A stretch of DNA of 64,000 bases from Nocardia brevicatena NBRC 12119 (GCF_000308495.1 NZ_BAFU01000091.1:116827-180826); one strand, 5' to 3'; counted from the stretch's first letter, positions 25,048 through 34,103 are shown. Notes: generated by a model from the letters alone, not told the origin. A program made the numbers and translations.

Positions 25048-26403
25048 ATGATCACACTCGCGTCCGGGGTGTTGATCAATTGGGAGGCGGTGACCGGCCA
25101 CTCCCGGTTCTTCGTCGACCTGGTCAGTTTTCCGATCTTCAGCGCGCTGGCCGGCTGGCTCACCAACTGGACCGGTGTGCTCATGCTGTTCTGGCCGGTG
25201 GTCTTCCGCGGCGTCTATATACCCGGACTGCGCGTACTGTATCCGTACTTTCCGCGCCGCGTGCAGGTGCTGCCGACCTTCTCCGCGGACGGTAGCCGGT
25301 TCGGGTTCCAGGGCTTCATCCCGGCCCGTGCGGAGAAGATGGCCAGTATCTGCGTGGACAAGGCGTTGATGCGGATCGGCAGCCCGAGGGATTTCATCCA
25401 CGAACTGGACCTCGAGGGTATCGCCGACCACGTCGCGGCACTGGCGCACAAACAGGTGCGGGCGATCGTCGACGAGGTGATGGAGCGGGAGAACCCGGAT
25501 CTGTGGCGCACCCTGCCGCGGGCCATGCGGCAGGTGGTCTATCAGCGGGTCGACCGGGAGCTGCCCACCCTGTGTCGGCGGGCGTTCACCTCGCTGGGCG
25601 ACAATATCGACCAGCTCATCGATATCAAGGGTTTCGTCATCGGCTACCTGCAGGAGAACCCGCATATCCTGAAGGACCTCACCACCACCATCGCGGCGCC
25701 GGAACTGAGGTTCATGGTGCGTGTCGGCCTGCTGGGCGCACCGTTCGGCCTGCTGCTCGCGCTGTACCTGCATATGCACCACGACCTGCCGGTATTCGGT
25801 CGGGTACCGGCCTGGGTGCTCGTGCTGCCGGCCTCGGCCGTTATCGGCGTGGTGGTGAACATCATCGCCATCCGGGTGGTGTTCACCCCCGGCGATCCGC
25901 AGCCGCGCTACAAGTACCTGTGGAAACAGGCGCTGCTGGCCAAACGTCAGCAGCAGGCGGCCACCGATCTGGCGCATATCCTCGCCTACCAGGTGCTGAC
26001 CCTGCCGAATCTGTCCGACGAGCTGCTGAACGGGCCCAACGGCGACAAGACCCGGCTACTGCTGGAAGGGCTGATCTCCGACGAGATCCACCGGCACCTC
26101 GGCCCGACCACCTCGGTGGTCCGCGCGGCGTTCGGCCGTAGACAGTTCGACAATCTCAAGGTCGGCGCCGCGGGTGCGGCCGTCGGGTTGGCACCGAGTC
26201 TGGTGGAGGATGCGGAGTTCATCCGGGAGCAGGCCGAGCAGATCGACCGGTTCGCGGCACGCAAACTCCAGGAACTCACCCCTGGGGAGTTCATGGAGAT
26301 GTTCTACGCCTCGGTGGAACAGGACGCCTGGCTGCTGTATCTGCACGGCGCGGTACTGGGTCTGATGGTCGGGGCCACCCATCTGCTGATCTTCGGCTGG
26401 TAG
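25048..26403 (+). CDS. DUF445-like membrane protein
   Basis: A 451-aa protein. The N-terminus holds a hydrophobic segment and the motif [25 protein letters not shown], similar to the conserved GWLTN..A/G.MLF.P segment of DUF445 proteins. Two central transmembrane helices lie around residues 230-250 and 255-275, and a C-terminal helix ([17 protein letters not shown]) ends it. The remainder is a long helical soluble part. DUF445 proteins are widespread and of unknown biochemical role. The ATG follows GAAGGGA. It is single, followed by a palindrome that may end it. Confidence 0.75.
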   Translation: MITLASGVLINWEAVTGHSRFFVDLVSFPIFSALAGWLTNWTGVLMLFWPVVFRGVYIPGLRVLYPYFPRRVQVLPTFSADGSRFGFQGFIPARAEKMASICVDKALMRIGSPRDFIHELDLEGIADHVAALAHKQVRAIVDEVMERENPDLWRTLPRAMRQVVYQRVDRELPTLCRRAFTSLGDNIDQLIDIKGFVIGYLQENPHILKDLTTTIAAPELRFMVRVGLLGAPFGLLLALYLHMHHDLPVFGRVPAWVLVLPASAVIGVVVNIIAIRVVFTPGDPQPRYKYLWKQALLAKRQQQAATDLAHILAYQVLTLPNLSDELLNGPNGDKTRLLLEGLISDEIHRHLGPTTSVVRAAFGRRQFDNLKVGAAGAAVGLAPSLVEDAEFIREQAEQIDRFAARKLQELTPGEFMEMFYASVEQDAWLLYLHGAVLGLMVGATHLLIFGW

Positions 26404-26438
26404 CCACCGGCGGATCGGGTCGCGGAACGGTCACCACT

Positions 26439-26464
26439 AAATACAAGCAGGCTTGCTTGTATTT
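26439..26464. promoter_or_regulatory. AAATACAAGCA inverted repeat: TetR-type operator or terminator
   Basis: Perfect 11-bp arms around GGCT, with a T-run (TTTTTT) directly after on the plus strand. It lies 36 bp after the DUF445 stop and 65 bp before the next ATG. Its symmetry and CAAGCA..TGCTTG core are typical of a TetR-family operator; with the T-run it could equally act as an intrinsic terminator. Confidence 0.6.
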
Positions 26465-26528
26465 TTTCTGGACCGCTGCGATGCTGAACCACGGCGCCCC
26501 GGTGAGCGCCGAGGAGGTGAGGAGCCCG

Positions 26529-27368
26529 ATGGCCGCCCTGGAATCACTGCTGACCGATCTCGCCGCGGAAAGCGACGAATTGGAACGTCTCGTCGCGCCG
26601 CTGCCGCCCGTGGACTGGAAGAAACCCACCCCCGCCACGGGTTGGCGGATCGCCCACCAGATCGGCCATCTCACCTGGACCGACGAGGTCGCGACCCTGG
26701 CCGCGACCGATGCCCGCACCGGCGGTACGGCGTTCACCGAACTGTTGACCGGCGTGGCATCCCGGACGGACACCTTCGTCGACGAAGCGGCCGAAGCCGC
26801 AGCCGGCACTCCGGTCCCACAACTGCTCGACCGATGGCGCCGTGCACGCACCGTCCTCGCCGACGCCTTGCGCGCGGTACCCGCCGGCAGCAAAATTCCC
26901 TGGTTCGGGCCACCGATGAGCCCGACCTCCATGGCCACCGCGCGGCTCATGGAGACCTGGGCACACGGGCAGGATGTCGCCGATGCCCTCGGTGCGATTC
27001 GGATCCCGACAGACCGATTACGCTCGATCGCCCATATCGGCGTGCGAACCAGGGACTTCGCGTACACGGTCCGCGGCAAGGCGGCGCCCGTCGAGGAGTT
27101 CCGAATCGAACTCACCGCGCCCTCCGGCGCCCGCTGGACCTGGGGGCCGGCCGAGGCGGCGCAACGGGTCACCGGACCCGCGCTGGACTTCTGCCTCCTG
27201 GTCACCCAGCGCAGGCATCCGAACGATCTGGCCCTGCACGCCACCGGAACGGACGCCGCCGAGTGGCTCACCATTGCCCAGGCATTCGCCGGACCACCCG
27301 GTAACGGCCGCGCCGCGGGGCGGTTCGATCCATCCGCGTCGAAGCGGGCGAGCGCCAGACCCGGATAA
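26529..27368 (+). CDS. TIGR03084-family DinB-like (mycothiol-dependent isomerase fold) protein
   Basis: A 279-aa four-helix-bundle protein. Metal-binding histidines are expected in [15 protein letters not shown] near residue 40 and [13 protein letters not shown] near 150, the typical pattern of the DinB/maleylpyruvate isomerase N-terminal superfamily. The C-terminal third is a SCP2-like end with [27 protein letters not shown]. These proteins may use mycothiol, which Nocardia makes. The ATG at 26529 follows GAGGAG and begins [11 protein letters not shown]; a longer frame from 26457 overlaps the palindrome and is rejected. TIGR03084 genes often sit with acyl-CoA genes and a TetR operator. Confidence 0.85.
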   Translation: MAALESLLTDLAAESDELERLVAPLPPVDWKKPTPATGWRIAHQIGHLTWTDEVATLAATDARTGGTAFTELLTGVASRTDTFVDEAAEAAAGTPVPQLLDRWRRARTVLADALRAVPAGSKIPWFGPPMSPTSMATARLMETWAHGQDVADALGAIRIPTDRLRSIAHIGVRTRDFAYTVRGKAAPVEEFRIELTAPSGARWTWGPAEAAQRVTGPALDFCLLVTQRRHPNDLALHATGTDAAEWLTIAQAFAGPPGNGRAAGRFDPSASKRASARPG

Positions 27369-27570
27369 GCCTGTGACGACGATCGGACGTCGTTGGCCGG
27401 TGTCTCGCGGCAGGTGGGGAACGGCGCTCGCCGGCGTCGATGGAGTACCCCACACTCGGGACCCGAAACCTGCCGAAATCCAGACCCGTTCCCCTACGCC
27501 TACACTGCCGGCATACCTGAACAGATATGCCGGCGACCCACCGTGGCCGGCCGGAGTGAACGGGCAGGAT

Positions 27571-28749
27571 GTGTACGACTTCTGTGTGATCGGCGGCGGA
27601 ATCGTCGGGGTGGCGACAGCACGGGAGATCCTGCGACGGCGACCCGGAGCCGGGCTGGTGCTGTTGGAGAAGGCCGATGCGCTGGGCACCCACCAGACCG
27701 GGCACAACAGTGGCGTCATCCATTCCGGGATCTACTACCCCCCGGACAGTCTCAAGGCCCGGCTGTGCCGACGCGGCGCGGCGGCGACGAAGGAATTCGC
27801 CGCCGCGCACGGTATTCCTTTCGAGGAATGCGGCAAGCTGCTCGTGGCCACCGACACCACCGAATACGCCCGGATGCTCGCCCTCTACGAACGGTCGGCG
27901 GCCAACGGTGTCGAGGTCGAACTGCTCGATGCCACCGAACTCGCTCGCCGGGAACCTCGGGTGCGAGGCGTCGGGGCGCTGTTCGTTCCGAATACCGGCA
28001 TAGTCGACTACTCCCGGGTCACCACCGTGCTGGCCGACGAGGTACGCGCCGCGGGCGGCCGGATCGAACTCGGGGCGCAGGTCACCGCCATAGCCGAAAC
28101 AGACGAGGCGGTCGCAGTTTCCGGGCCGGCAGGTTCCTGGACGGCGCGCACCCTCATCGCCTGCGCCGGACTCCAGTCCGACCGGATCGCCCGAATGGCC
28201 GGCCTGCGCATCCCGTTGCGCATCGTGCCGTTCCGCGGGGAGTACTACCAACTGCCGCATTCACGCGCCGGGCTGGTCCGCACCCTGATCTACCCCATCC
28301 CCGATCCGGAGCTGCCGTTTCTCGGCGTGCATCTGAGCCCCACCATCGACGGTGCACTGACCGTCGGGCCGAACGCGGTGCTCGGGCTGTCCCGAGAGGG
28401 GTATCACAAGGGCAGCATAGATATCCGCGATGCCCGAGAGGTGCTCGGCTATCGGGGCTTCCACAAGGTGGCGCGTGCCCACGTCCGCACCGGCGCGCGC
28501 GAATTGCGCAATTCGCTGTTCAAGCGCGGCTATCTGGCCGAATGTCGTCGCTACTGCCCGGAATTGACCCTGGCCGATCTGCGGCCGCGCCCGGCGGGTA
28601 TCCGGGCTCAGGCCGTGCTGCGCGACGGGACCCTGGCACACGACTTCATCATCGAACGCACACCGCGGTCGGTGCACGTCCTCAACGCGCCCTCACCCGC
28701 CGCCACCTCGGCCCTGCCGATCGCCGAACATATCGCCGACCGGCTTTGA
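27571..28749 (+). CDS. lhgO: L-2-hydroxyglutarate oxidase
   Basis: A 392-aa FAD oxidoreductase of the DAO family, oxidising L-2-hydroxyglutarate to 2-oxoglutarate. The FAD fold YDFCVIGGGIVGVATAREIL opens the protein, and HQTGHNSGVIHSGIYYPPDSLKARLC (in parts) is diagnostic of LhgO. Further family motifs are ECGKLLVAT, NTGIVDYSRVT and FRGEYYQL. The C-terminus ends SPAATSALPIAEHIADRL, matching the family. The start is a GTG at 27571 directly before the FAD fold; another GTG five codons earlier is possible, and a frame to 26974 overlaps the preceding gene. Its role is metabolite repair of an off-product of dehydrogenases. Confidence 0.9.
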   Translation: MYDFCVIGGGIVGVATAREILRRRPGAGLVLLEKADALGTHQTGHNSGVIHSGIYYPPDSLKARLCRRGAAATKEFAAAHGIPFEECGKLLVATDTTEYARMLALYERSAANGVEVELLDATELARREPRVRGVGALFVPNTGIVDYSRVTTVLADEVRAAGGRIELGAQVTAIAETDEAVAVSGPAGSWTARTLIACAGLQSDRIARMAGLRIPLRIVPFRGEYYQLPHSRAGLVRTLIYPIPDPELPFLGVHLSPTIDGALTVGPNAVLGLSREGYHKGSIDIRDAREVLGYRGFHKVARAHVRTGARELRNSLFKRGYLAECRRYCPELTLADLRPRPAGIRAQAVLRDGTLAHDFIIERTPRSVHVLNAPSPAATSALPIAEHIADRL

Positions 28750-28872
28750 TACCTCACCAGGGCGTCTCGGTGCCAGATCACAAGCGAACGGCACGGCCAT
28801 CGATCAACCCCGCTCATCCTCCAATAAAGCGGAATTCTGTAGTATTTTGTCCACAGCCGTGGAGGGAGGTCT

Positions 28873-29343
28873 GTGGGTTATATCAAATACGCATGCGACG
28901 TCAGCGCTCCCGTCGATGTCGCCTTCGCCTACACGGACAACCCGCTGGCGATCCCCCACTGGATGGCCGGCGTCGTCGGCTGCAGCCTGCACGACGAGAC
29001 CGCTTCCGGCCGCGGCACACTGTTCACCCTGCGCTTCCGATTCGTGTTCTGGCGGCCCACCCTCGCCTGCGAGATCGCCGAATACCGCCCCGACGTGGTG
29101 ATCGGATATTCCCTCCATTTCCCACTGGATGCCCGTCTGACCTTTCGCTTCGATCCGCTGGGCCACGGTAGATCGGTCCTGACCTCCGAACTGAACTATG
29201 CTCGACCGGGCGGAATCATCGGACGTCTCGGTGCCCGAGGAGTCGACGCGGCACTACGCGCGGCCCTGCGCCGCAGCGAATCGCATTTGCGAAGGGAGAT
29301 AGAGGAATTCCACGGAACCGATCTTGTCGGCCGAATACCATAG
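28873..29343 (+). CDS. SRPBCC-family lipid/ligand-binding protein
   Basis: A 156-aa START-like (SRPBCC, polyketide cyclase-type) protein. It opens YACDVSAPVDVAFAYTDNP and contains alternating strands (FTLRFRFVFWRP, VIGYSLHFPLDARLTFRFDPLG) and a long C-terminal helix, the usual fold with a deep hydrophobic pocket. Ligand unknown. GTG start with GGAGGGAGG upstream; TAGTAT in the AT-rich stretch before it may be its -10. The RNase H gene starts 10 bp after its stop, so they are probably co-transcribed. Confidence 0.8.
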   Translation: MGYIKYACDVSAPVDVAFAYTDNPLAIPHWMAGVVGCSLHDETASGRGTLFTLRFRFVFWRPTLACEIAEYRPDVVIGYSLHFPLDARLTFRFDPLGHGRSVLTSELNYARPGGIIGRLGARGVDAALRAALRRSESHLRREIEEFHGTDLVGRIP

Positions 29344-29353
29344 GGTGCCTGTC

Positions 29354-29998
29354 ATGATCATCGTGAGTACCGACGGGTCCTGCCTGCGCAACCCCGGTGG
29401 CGCCATCGGCTGGGCATGGGTCGACCACGCGGGCGGCGCCGACAGCGGTGGCGCGGCGTCGGGTACCAATCAGATCGCCGAACTGCGCGCACTCCTCGAA
29501 GCCATTCGAGCCCATCCCGGCTCCGAACCGCTACTGATCGAAAGCGATTCGCTGTATGCCATCAAGTGCGCCTCGGAATGGATCACCGGCTGGCGCCACA
29601 ACGGTTGGCGCACCTCGACCGGCTCCCCGGTGAAGAACGCCGAACTCATCCAACAGATCGATCGGGCCATAGCGGGCCGCCCCGGTCCGGTCCGGTTCCG
29701 TTGGGTCCGTGGACATGTCGGCAACTACTACAACGAACAGGCCGATGCGCTCGCCGGCGCCGCCGCCCGCCGAGCAGCCGCGACCAGCAGCGGAGGCACC
29801 ACGAAAACCGCTACGGCAAAATCGGTCACGCCAGGAGACGAAACCGCTCGGACACCACGTCTCGCCGAGAAACATCCGGTGATCATCGATACCGCGGTCA
29901 CCCCCAGAGACCCCGCAGCATCAGGGAAGGCTGCGGAGAAGGCGGCCGTCCGGGCCGCGACACCCGCGACGACGGAGCAAGCGCTGACGTTGTTCTGA
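29354..29998 (+). CDS. Ribonuclease H family protein with disordered tail
   Basis: A 214-aa protein. The RNase HI-type core (residues 1-140) begins IIVSTDGSCLRNPGGAIGWAW. The four acidic catalytic residues are visible: D in STDGS, E in AELRALLEA, D in ESDSLYAIK, and D near YYNEQADALAG. It would cut RNA in RNA-DNA hybrids. The last 70 residues (AARRAAATSSGGTTKTATAK...) are low-complexity and disordered, an uncommon addition. ATG at 29354 (MIIVSTDG) is chosen; a start at 29324 overlaps the preceding gene. Confidence 0.85.
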   Translation: MIIVSTDGSCLRNPGGAIGWAWVDHAGGADSGGAASGTNQIAELRALLEAIRAHPGSEPLLIESDSLYAIKCASEWITGWRHNGWRTSTGSPVKNAELIQQIDRAIAGRPGPVRFRWVRGHVGNYYNEQADALAGAAARRAAATSSGGTTKTATAKSVTPGDETARTPRLAEKHPVIIDTAVTPRDPAASGKAAEKAAVRAATPATTEQALTLF

Positions 29999-30058
29999 AC
30001 AACATCGGCCCACTGCTCCCTCGTCGCGGGACACCCGGATAACGAACCGCCTGAATAG

Positions 30059-30095
30059 GCCTCCGGTGGTGGTGGCTCGACCCACCGCCGGAGGC
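30059..30095 (+). terminator. Hairpin after RNase H gene
   Basis: GCCTCCGGTGGTGG and CCACCGCCGGAGGC form a 14-bp stem (one wobble pair) around a 9-base loop, 61 bp after the stop. Confidence 0.65.
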
Positions 30096-30209
30096 GCCAG
30101 GGCCTCAAATATTCCGCTTTACCTGCTGGTATAGCACAATTGACACCACGCTGGATCAGCCTGAATCTCGCCTGATCATGTCCAAAGTGCGCCCACGGCA
30201 GGCAACCGC

Positions 30210-30548
30210 TTAAGCGCCGTCGACCTCGGCGGGTAGCTGTCCGGTCGACCATCGAGCGTAGGCGCGCCGCGGTGACACGGTGATGACATCGGCGATCGAT
30301 ACCAGGGTCCGGGGCACGATGCCGTCGAAGTGTTCGAGGCCGGGGACGAACAATGCCTCGGCCTCGACACGCTCGACCGCGTGCACCAGCTCGCCTATCG
30401 GATCCTCGGTGTACGGGTTGAAGACGATCGTCTTGCACAAGGTGTACCTGTACCGGTGGGCCAGGCTGCGGATCTGCGCCTCGTCCCACTGCTGATGAAC
30501 CCCGGACTTATCGCGGCGCAGGTATCCGAGCGCCTTCGGTTTCGTCAC
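30210..30548 (-). CDS. Resolvase-like small protein, probably catalytically inactive
   Basis: A 112-aa protein whose start (KALGYLRRDKSGVHQQWDEAQIRSLA) and later HAVERVEAEALFVPGLEHFDG recall the N-terminal fold of serine recombinases. The catalytic serine expected soon after GYLR is not in its usual setting (GYLRRDKSG), and the C-terminal DNA-binding part is missing, so it is unlikely to recombine DNA. GTG at 30548 with a GGGGAAG site upstream. It follows a 56-aa gene on the same strand, opposite an XRE regulator; the three may be one module. Function unknown. Confidence 0.65.
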   Translation of the reverse strand: MTKPKALGYLRRDKSGVHQQWDEAQIRSLAHRYRYTLCKTIVFNPYTEDPIGELVHAVERVEAEALFVPGLEHFDGIVPRTLVSIADVITVSPRRAYARWSTGQLPAEVDGA

Positions 30549-30649
30549 GTTACTTCCCCTGTCGTAATCCCCTGCAATTGATCGGAGCTCTACGCCGCGA
30601 TCACACGTCTGTGAGCTGCGTCAGATATGCGGTCGCGGGCCACGTTCGG

Positions 30650-30820
30650 TCACGTGCTTGCCTTCAAGCGCTCGGCGATGCGTTTCAAGAGCTCTGCGTC
30701 ACCGCATGCATCGGCATCTACACGGACTCCGATGAGTTCCCATATGCCCAGCGCGGTCACGACTGCGCGAGAGCGCATCAACGCTCGGACAGGCAGCGGT
30801 GGCTGCTCGGTATAGCTCAT
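30650..30820 (-). CDS. 56-aa hypothetical protein
   Basis: ATG at 30820 (MSYTEQPPLPV) is preceded by ACAGGGGACACAAC, very like the ACAGGGGAAGTAAC in front of the next gene on this strand, so it is probably real. The rest is RALMRSRAVVTALGIWELIG and a helix ending ELLKRIAERLKAST. Not recognised. It probably forms a short operon with the resolvase-like gene 100 bp downstream, divergent from the XRE regulator. Confidence 0.6.
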   Translation of the reverse strand: MSYTEQPPLPVRALMRSRAVVTALGIWELIGVRVDADACGDAELLKRIAERLKAST

Positions 30821-30925
30821 GTTGTGTCCCCTGTCGGTTGTCTGGAGTAGCACCCGGCGCCGGGGCCGAGAGAAGAGTCCGCTCTGGGCGGTCGGTGCAC
30901 TGGTGGAGCTGTCCCACCGTCACGA

Positions 30926-30944
30926 GTGGGGAGAATCTCCCCAC
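30926..30944. promoter_or_regulatory. Palindrome in divergent control region
   Basis: GTGGGGAGA-A-TCTCCCCAC, 9-bp perfect arms with a single central base. It lies between the 56-aa gene and the XRE regulator and is a natural operator candidate for the latter. A shorter GGTGG/CCACC dyad lies just upstream. Confidence 0.6.
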
Positions 30945-31021
30945 CTGCACGGATGGCATAACTTCCCCGCTCCCGCACAAGGCGAGAGTTATTCTGAGAG
31001 TGACCTCTTCGCGGGAGGTAC

Positions 31022-31047
31022 TACCCCCGGTCGACGGGCCGGGGGTA
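31022..31047. promoter_or_regulatory. Second inverted repeat before XRE gene
   Basis: TACCCCCGG and CCGGGGGTA, 9-bp arms around an 8-base loop, 40 bp before the XRE start. It could be an operator or a hairpin in the 5' leader. Confidence 0.55.
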
Positions 31048-31086
31048 TCGCGAAGGGGCAGAATCCGCGAAGAAGGTGACAGGCAT

Positions 31087-32310
31087 ATGCCCTATCCCGA
31101 CGACCTCGCCGGCAAGTCCATCGGCGAGCGCATCCAGACCATTCGCACGCGCACAGGCAAATCGCGTGCTGTCGTCGCCGGCCTCGTCGGCCGCTCCGAG
31201 GAATGGCTACGCGATGTCGAGCGCGGACGCCAGGGTGCGCCCGACCTCGAGATGCTGCTGAAGCTCGGCCAGGCGCTCGGGGTGCGAAACCTCACCGAGC
31301 TGACCGGAGAACATGAGTTGCTGGTCGGATTGTCCCGGCGCGCGGGTCATCCCGTCGTGCCCGCGATCCGCGAGGCGATCGAATCCGTCGACCTCACCCC
31401 GGCCGCATCCGCCGTCGACCCGGCCGAGCTGCGGGCCCGTGTCGAACGGGCATGGCGACTGTGGCATACGAGCATGACGCCGCGGACGGACGCCGGCGCG
31501 ATGCTGCCGGAGTTGATCCGCGACGGCCGCCGTGCGCTGCGCACCCTGGACGGCCAAGAACGCCGGAAAGCTGCCGCGGCACTGTCGGGCGCCTACGCCC
31601 TGTCCGAGCAAGTTCTTGCCTGGGTCGCTGACTCTCCGCTGCTGTGGTTGGCGGCCGATCGGTGCATGGCGGCGGCCGAGATTGCCGACAACCCGATAAC
31701 ACTCGCCTCGGCGAGCTGGGTACTCGGCAACGTCTGGCGCTCCACCGGCCGCGAGGAGGATGCATACTGCCTGGCGCAAGATGCCGTAGCTCTGCTCGAA
31801 CCGCGGCTCGACGGGCACCGGGAGGCGCAAGCTCTCTGGGGCAGTTGCCATCTGCACAGCGCGGTCACAGCGGCACGGCTGGGCCGTGAGGGTGATGCAC
31901 TGCGGTCGGTGGACTCGGCTATGGAGATGGCCCGCGCACTGCCGGCAGGATCGGCGCACCCGTGGACATTGTTCGGCATCGCCAATGCCGAAGTAACCGC
32001 AGTGTCAGTGATGGTGGACATGCGCAAATCGGGCGGCGCGCTCGAGGCCGCGTCGGTCGTCGACCCCGACGCCGTGCCGAGTATCGACCGGCGGGCACGG
32101 CTGTGGCTGGAACTGGCCCGCGCCTACGGGTTGCAAAAGGACTGGCTCGGCACACTCGGCGCACTGCGCACCGCGGCGTCCGTGTCGGAAGAGTCGATGC
32201 GCTGCCATCCGCTCTCGCGCAATCTCGCGGCCGAGCTGGTGACGCACGGTAACAAGATCGTCGAACGCGAAGCGCGTGCACTCGCGGGACGCCTCGGCGT
32301 CACGGCCTGA
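31087..32310 (+). CDS. XRE-family regulator with long TPR-like C-terminal domain
   Basis: A 407-aa protein. The helix-turn-helix covers residues 10-66 (SIGERIQTIRTRTGKSRAVVAGLVGRS and VERGRQGAPDLEMLLKLGQALGV). The remaining 330 residues are all-helical and alanine-rich (AAALSGAYALSEQVLAWV, AWVLGNVWRSTGREEDAYCLAQDAVALL) like the TPR-type sensory part of many actinobacterial XRE regulators. ATG at 31087 with GAAGGTGA upstream; the frame start at 30799 includes the control region and is rejected. It is divergent from two small genes with two palindromes between them, pointing to autoregulation. Confidence 0.87.
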   Translation: MPYPDDLAGKSIGERIQTIRTRTGKSRAVVAGLVGRSEEWLRDVERGRQGAPDLEMLLKLGQALGVRNLTELTGEHELLVGLSRRAGHPVVPAIREAIESVDLTPAASAVDPAELRARVERAWRLWHTSMTPRTDAGAMLPELIRDGRRALRTLDGQERRKAAAALSGAYALSEQVLAWVADSPLLWLAADRCMAAAEIADNPITLASASWVLGNVWRSTGREEDAYCLAQDAVALLEPRLDGHREAQALWGSCHLHSAVTAARLGREGDALRSVDSAMEMARALPAGSAHPWTLFGIANAEVTAVSVMVDMRKSGGALEAASVVDPDAVPSIDRRARLWLELARAYGLQKDWLGTLGALRTAASVSEESMRCHPLSRNLAAELVTHGNKIVEREARALAGRLGVTA

Positions 32311-32384
32311 CTCGGAACGCCATCCGGGCAACGGTGGAAGCAAGCCGGGGGGCATGGAGTCGATCAGCACACTGATCTGGCCGT

Positions 32385-33065
32385 TCAGTTGCCCGGTGCG
32401 GGGGCCGGCTGCTCGGCCGGAGCCTGACCGGGCGCGGGCCGTCCGGCTTCGTTGCCGATACCGGCCAGCATCGCCAGATCCCATCTGTCGACGATCCACC
32501 GGTCGCCGGACTTCTCCAGCCCCGCGATCACCGCGATATCCTGCTGCTTGGGCTCGGGGGTGACCGCATTGGTCTTCATCAGGCTGATATTGACCAGCAC
32601 CTTCGCGCTCTCGGCATCCCCGGACTGGAAACCACAGGTCACCTCGTCCACCCAGGATTTGACCTTGGACTCGGTCAACAACTGGCGCAGGACATCCCAG
32701 TTCTGTTCCAGTGACGAAACGACGGTACCGGTGGCGCTGTCCTTCATGGTCTGCATGAACCCGTCCAGATTGCCGGCGTAGTCGTAGGTGTTGGTGGCCT
32801 TGGCGAAATCGCAGGCCGCGCGGGTGGCCTCATCCTGCGTGGCGAGTTCACCACCGCTTCGGTGCGCCGACCTGAAGAACACCGCACCGGCGACGACCAG
32901 CGCGACCAGTACCACCCCGGCCACGAAGGCGGCGATCACCGGCAGCATCCCGCGCCCACCGGCGGCGCCCGCGGTTTTCACCTCGTCGGCCTCGATCGTC
33001 TCGGCGGTATCGGGCTCGACGGCGTCGTCTTCGGCCATATCAGCGGTCCCACTCTCTTTCTTCAC
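32385..33065 (-). CDS. Mce-associated membrane protein (second)
   Basis: A 226-aa protein with a short cytoplasmic acidic N-terminus, one transmembrane helix (MLPVIAAFVAGVVLVALVVAGAVFF, residues about 40-62) and an extracytoplasmic alpha-beta domain (LATQDEATRAACDFAKATNTYDYAGN...DRWIVDRWDLAMLAGIG) characteristic of Mce-associated (Mas) proteins encoded at the end of mce operons. They are thought to stabilise the Mce transporter. The C-terminus is proline/alanine-rich. GTG at 33065; an ATG nine codons in is an alternative. It starts 12 bp after the stop of the first Mas gene. Confidence 0.85.
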   Translation of the reverse strand: MKKESGTADMAEDDAVEPDTAETIEADEVKTAGAAGGRGMLPVIAAFVAGVVLVALVVAGAVFFRSAHRSGGELATQDEATRAACDFAKATNTYDYAGNLDGFMQTMKDSATGTVVSSLEQNWDVLRQLLTESKVKSWVDEVTCGFQSGDAESAKVLVNISLMKTNAVTPEPKQQDIAVIAGLEKSGDRWIVDRWDLAMLAGIGNEAGRPAPGQAPAEQPAPAPGN

Positions 33066-33077
33066 GACGGAAGCCGG

Positions 33078-34103
33078 CTACTGCCGCACCATCGGCGTAT
33101 CGAAGTTGGCGACCATCCACCTGTCGCCCACCTTCTCCATATCGACGTTCGCCGCGACTTTCACCTCGCCGGGCGTGGCCGACTCTGCCGTGGTGAAGCT
33201 CTGGTCGATGATCAGCACCACCCGCGCCTTGTTGTCGGAACCGGATTCATACCCGCACTGCACATCACCGGCGGAGGAACTGACCTGCCGCTCCGCGAAC
33301 CGCGCCTTCAGGTCCGGGCCGATCTCCGCGACCAGTTTCTTCCACTCACCGGTCGCGGACTGATCCAGTCGGGTCAGGTAGTCGTCGACCTGGTCGCCAG
33401 TGTAGGTGGCGAAGTTGTGGCCGAAGTCGCAGGCCGCCTTGGTCGCGGCGGCGCGTCGGTTCAGTTCCTGCCGGCGATCTGTCGCCTGGAAGGCGAGGAC
33501 ACCGACCGCGACCATGGCCGCGATCAGCAGTACGGCCGCCACGACGGTGAGGACACGGCCGCGTGTCAGGGGTGAACGTTTTTCCGCCGCGGCCTTCGCC
33601 TGCCCGTCGGACTTACCGGCCGTATCGGCGTCGGTGGCCTTGTCCGCAGCAGCCTTGTCCAGGTCAACCGACTTGCCTACGCCGGCCGCCTTGTCGGCCT
33701 CGGGGGACTCGTTCGTCGGAGACCTGTCGAGCCCGGCCTTTTCATCCGAATCGCCGGCCTCGACGGTTTCATCCGTCTTCGCAGGGTCGTCGGTCTCGGC
33801 GGCGCCGCTCGCATCGGACGCCGCGCCGGCGGCCGGGCTTTCCGACCTCGTGGCGTCACCCGCCTTCTCGGCCGCCCCGGCCGGGGGCTTTTCCACATCG
33901 ACTTTCGGCGAGCCCTCGGCCGGTACGGCGGCGGCCTCGGCCTCATCGGCGGTCTCGACGGCCTTCGCGCCGGCCGAAGTGCCGGCATCCGCCGATTCGG
34001 CCGCACCGCTGCCGACGGTATCGCTCTCGCTTTCGGTGGTTTCCGTGGACACTTCCGTGCCCTCTGGCTCCTTCGGATCGGAGACGGCGTCTTCAGTGGA
34101 CAT
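33078..34103 (-). CDS. Mce-associated membrane protein with long acidic N-terminus
   Basis: A 341-aa protein. Residues 1-170 are almost entirely Glu/Asp/Ala/Ser/Lys (ETTESESDTVGSGAAESADAG and similar) and must be disordered in the cytoplasm. One transmembrane helix (VLTVVAAVLLIAAMVAVGVLAF, about 183-204) follows, then a Mas domain (AACDFGHNFATYTGDQVDDYLTRLDQSATGEW to the end KVGDRWMVANFDTP). The disordered tail is much longer than in the partner Mas protein. It lies 140 bp after mceF, in the same operon. Role inferred from family and position. Confidence 0.83.
   Translation of the reverse strand: MSTEDAVSDPKEPEGTEVSTETTESESDTVGSGAAESADAGTSAGAKAVETADEAEAAAVPAEGSPKVDVEKPPAGAAEKAGDATRSESPAAGAASDASGAAETDDPAKTDETVEAGDSDEKAGLDRSPTNESPEADKAAGVGKSVDLDKAAADKATDADTAGKSDGQAKAAAEKRSPLTRGRVLTVVAAVLLIAAMVAVGVLAFQATDRRQELNRRAAATKAACDFGHNFATYTGDQVDDYLTRLDQSATGEWKKLVAEIGPDLKARFAERQVSSSAGDVQCGYESGSDNKARVVLIIDQSFTTAESATPGEVKVAANVDMEKVGDRWMVANFDTPMVRQ

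Noticed and set aside
26974-27570. N-terminal extension of the L-2-hydroxyglutarate oxidase frame
   Set aside because: It overlaps the TIGR03084 gene and precedes the FAD fold, which begins right after 27571.
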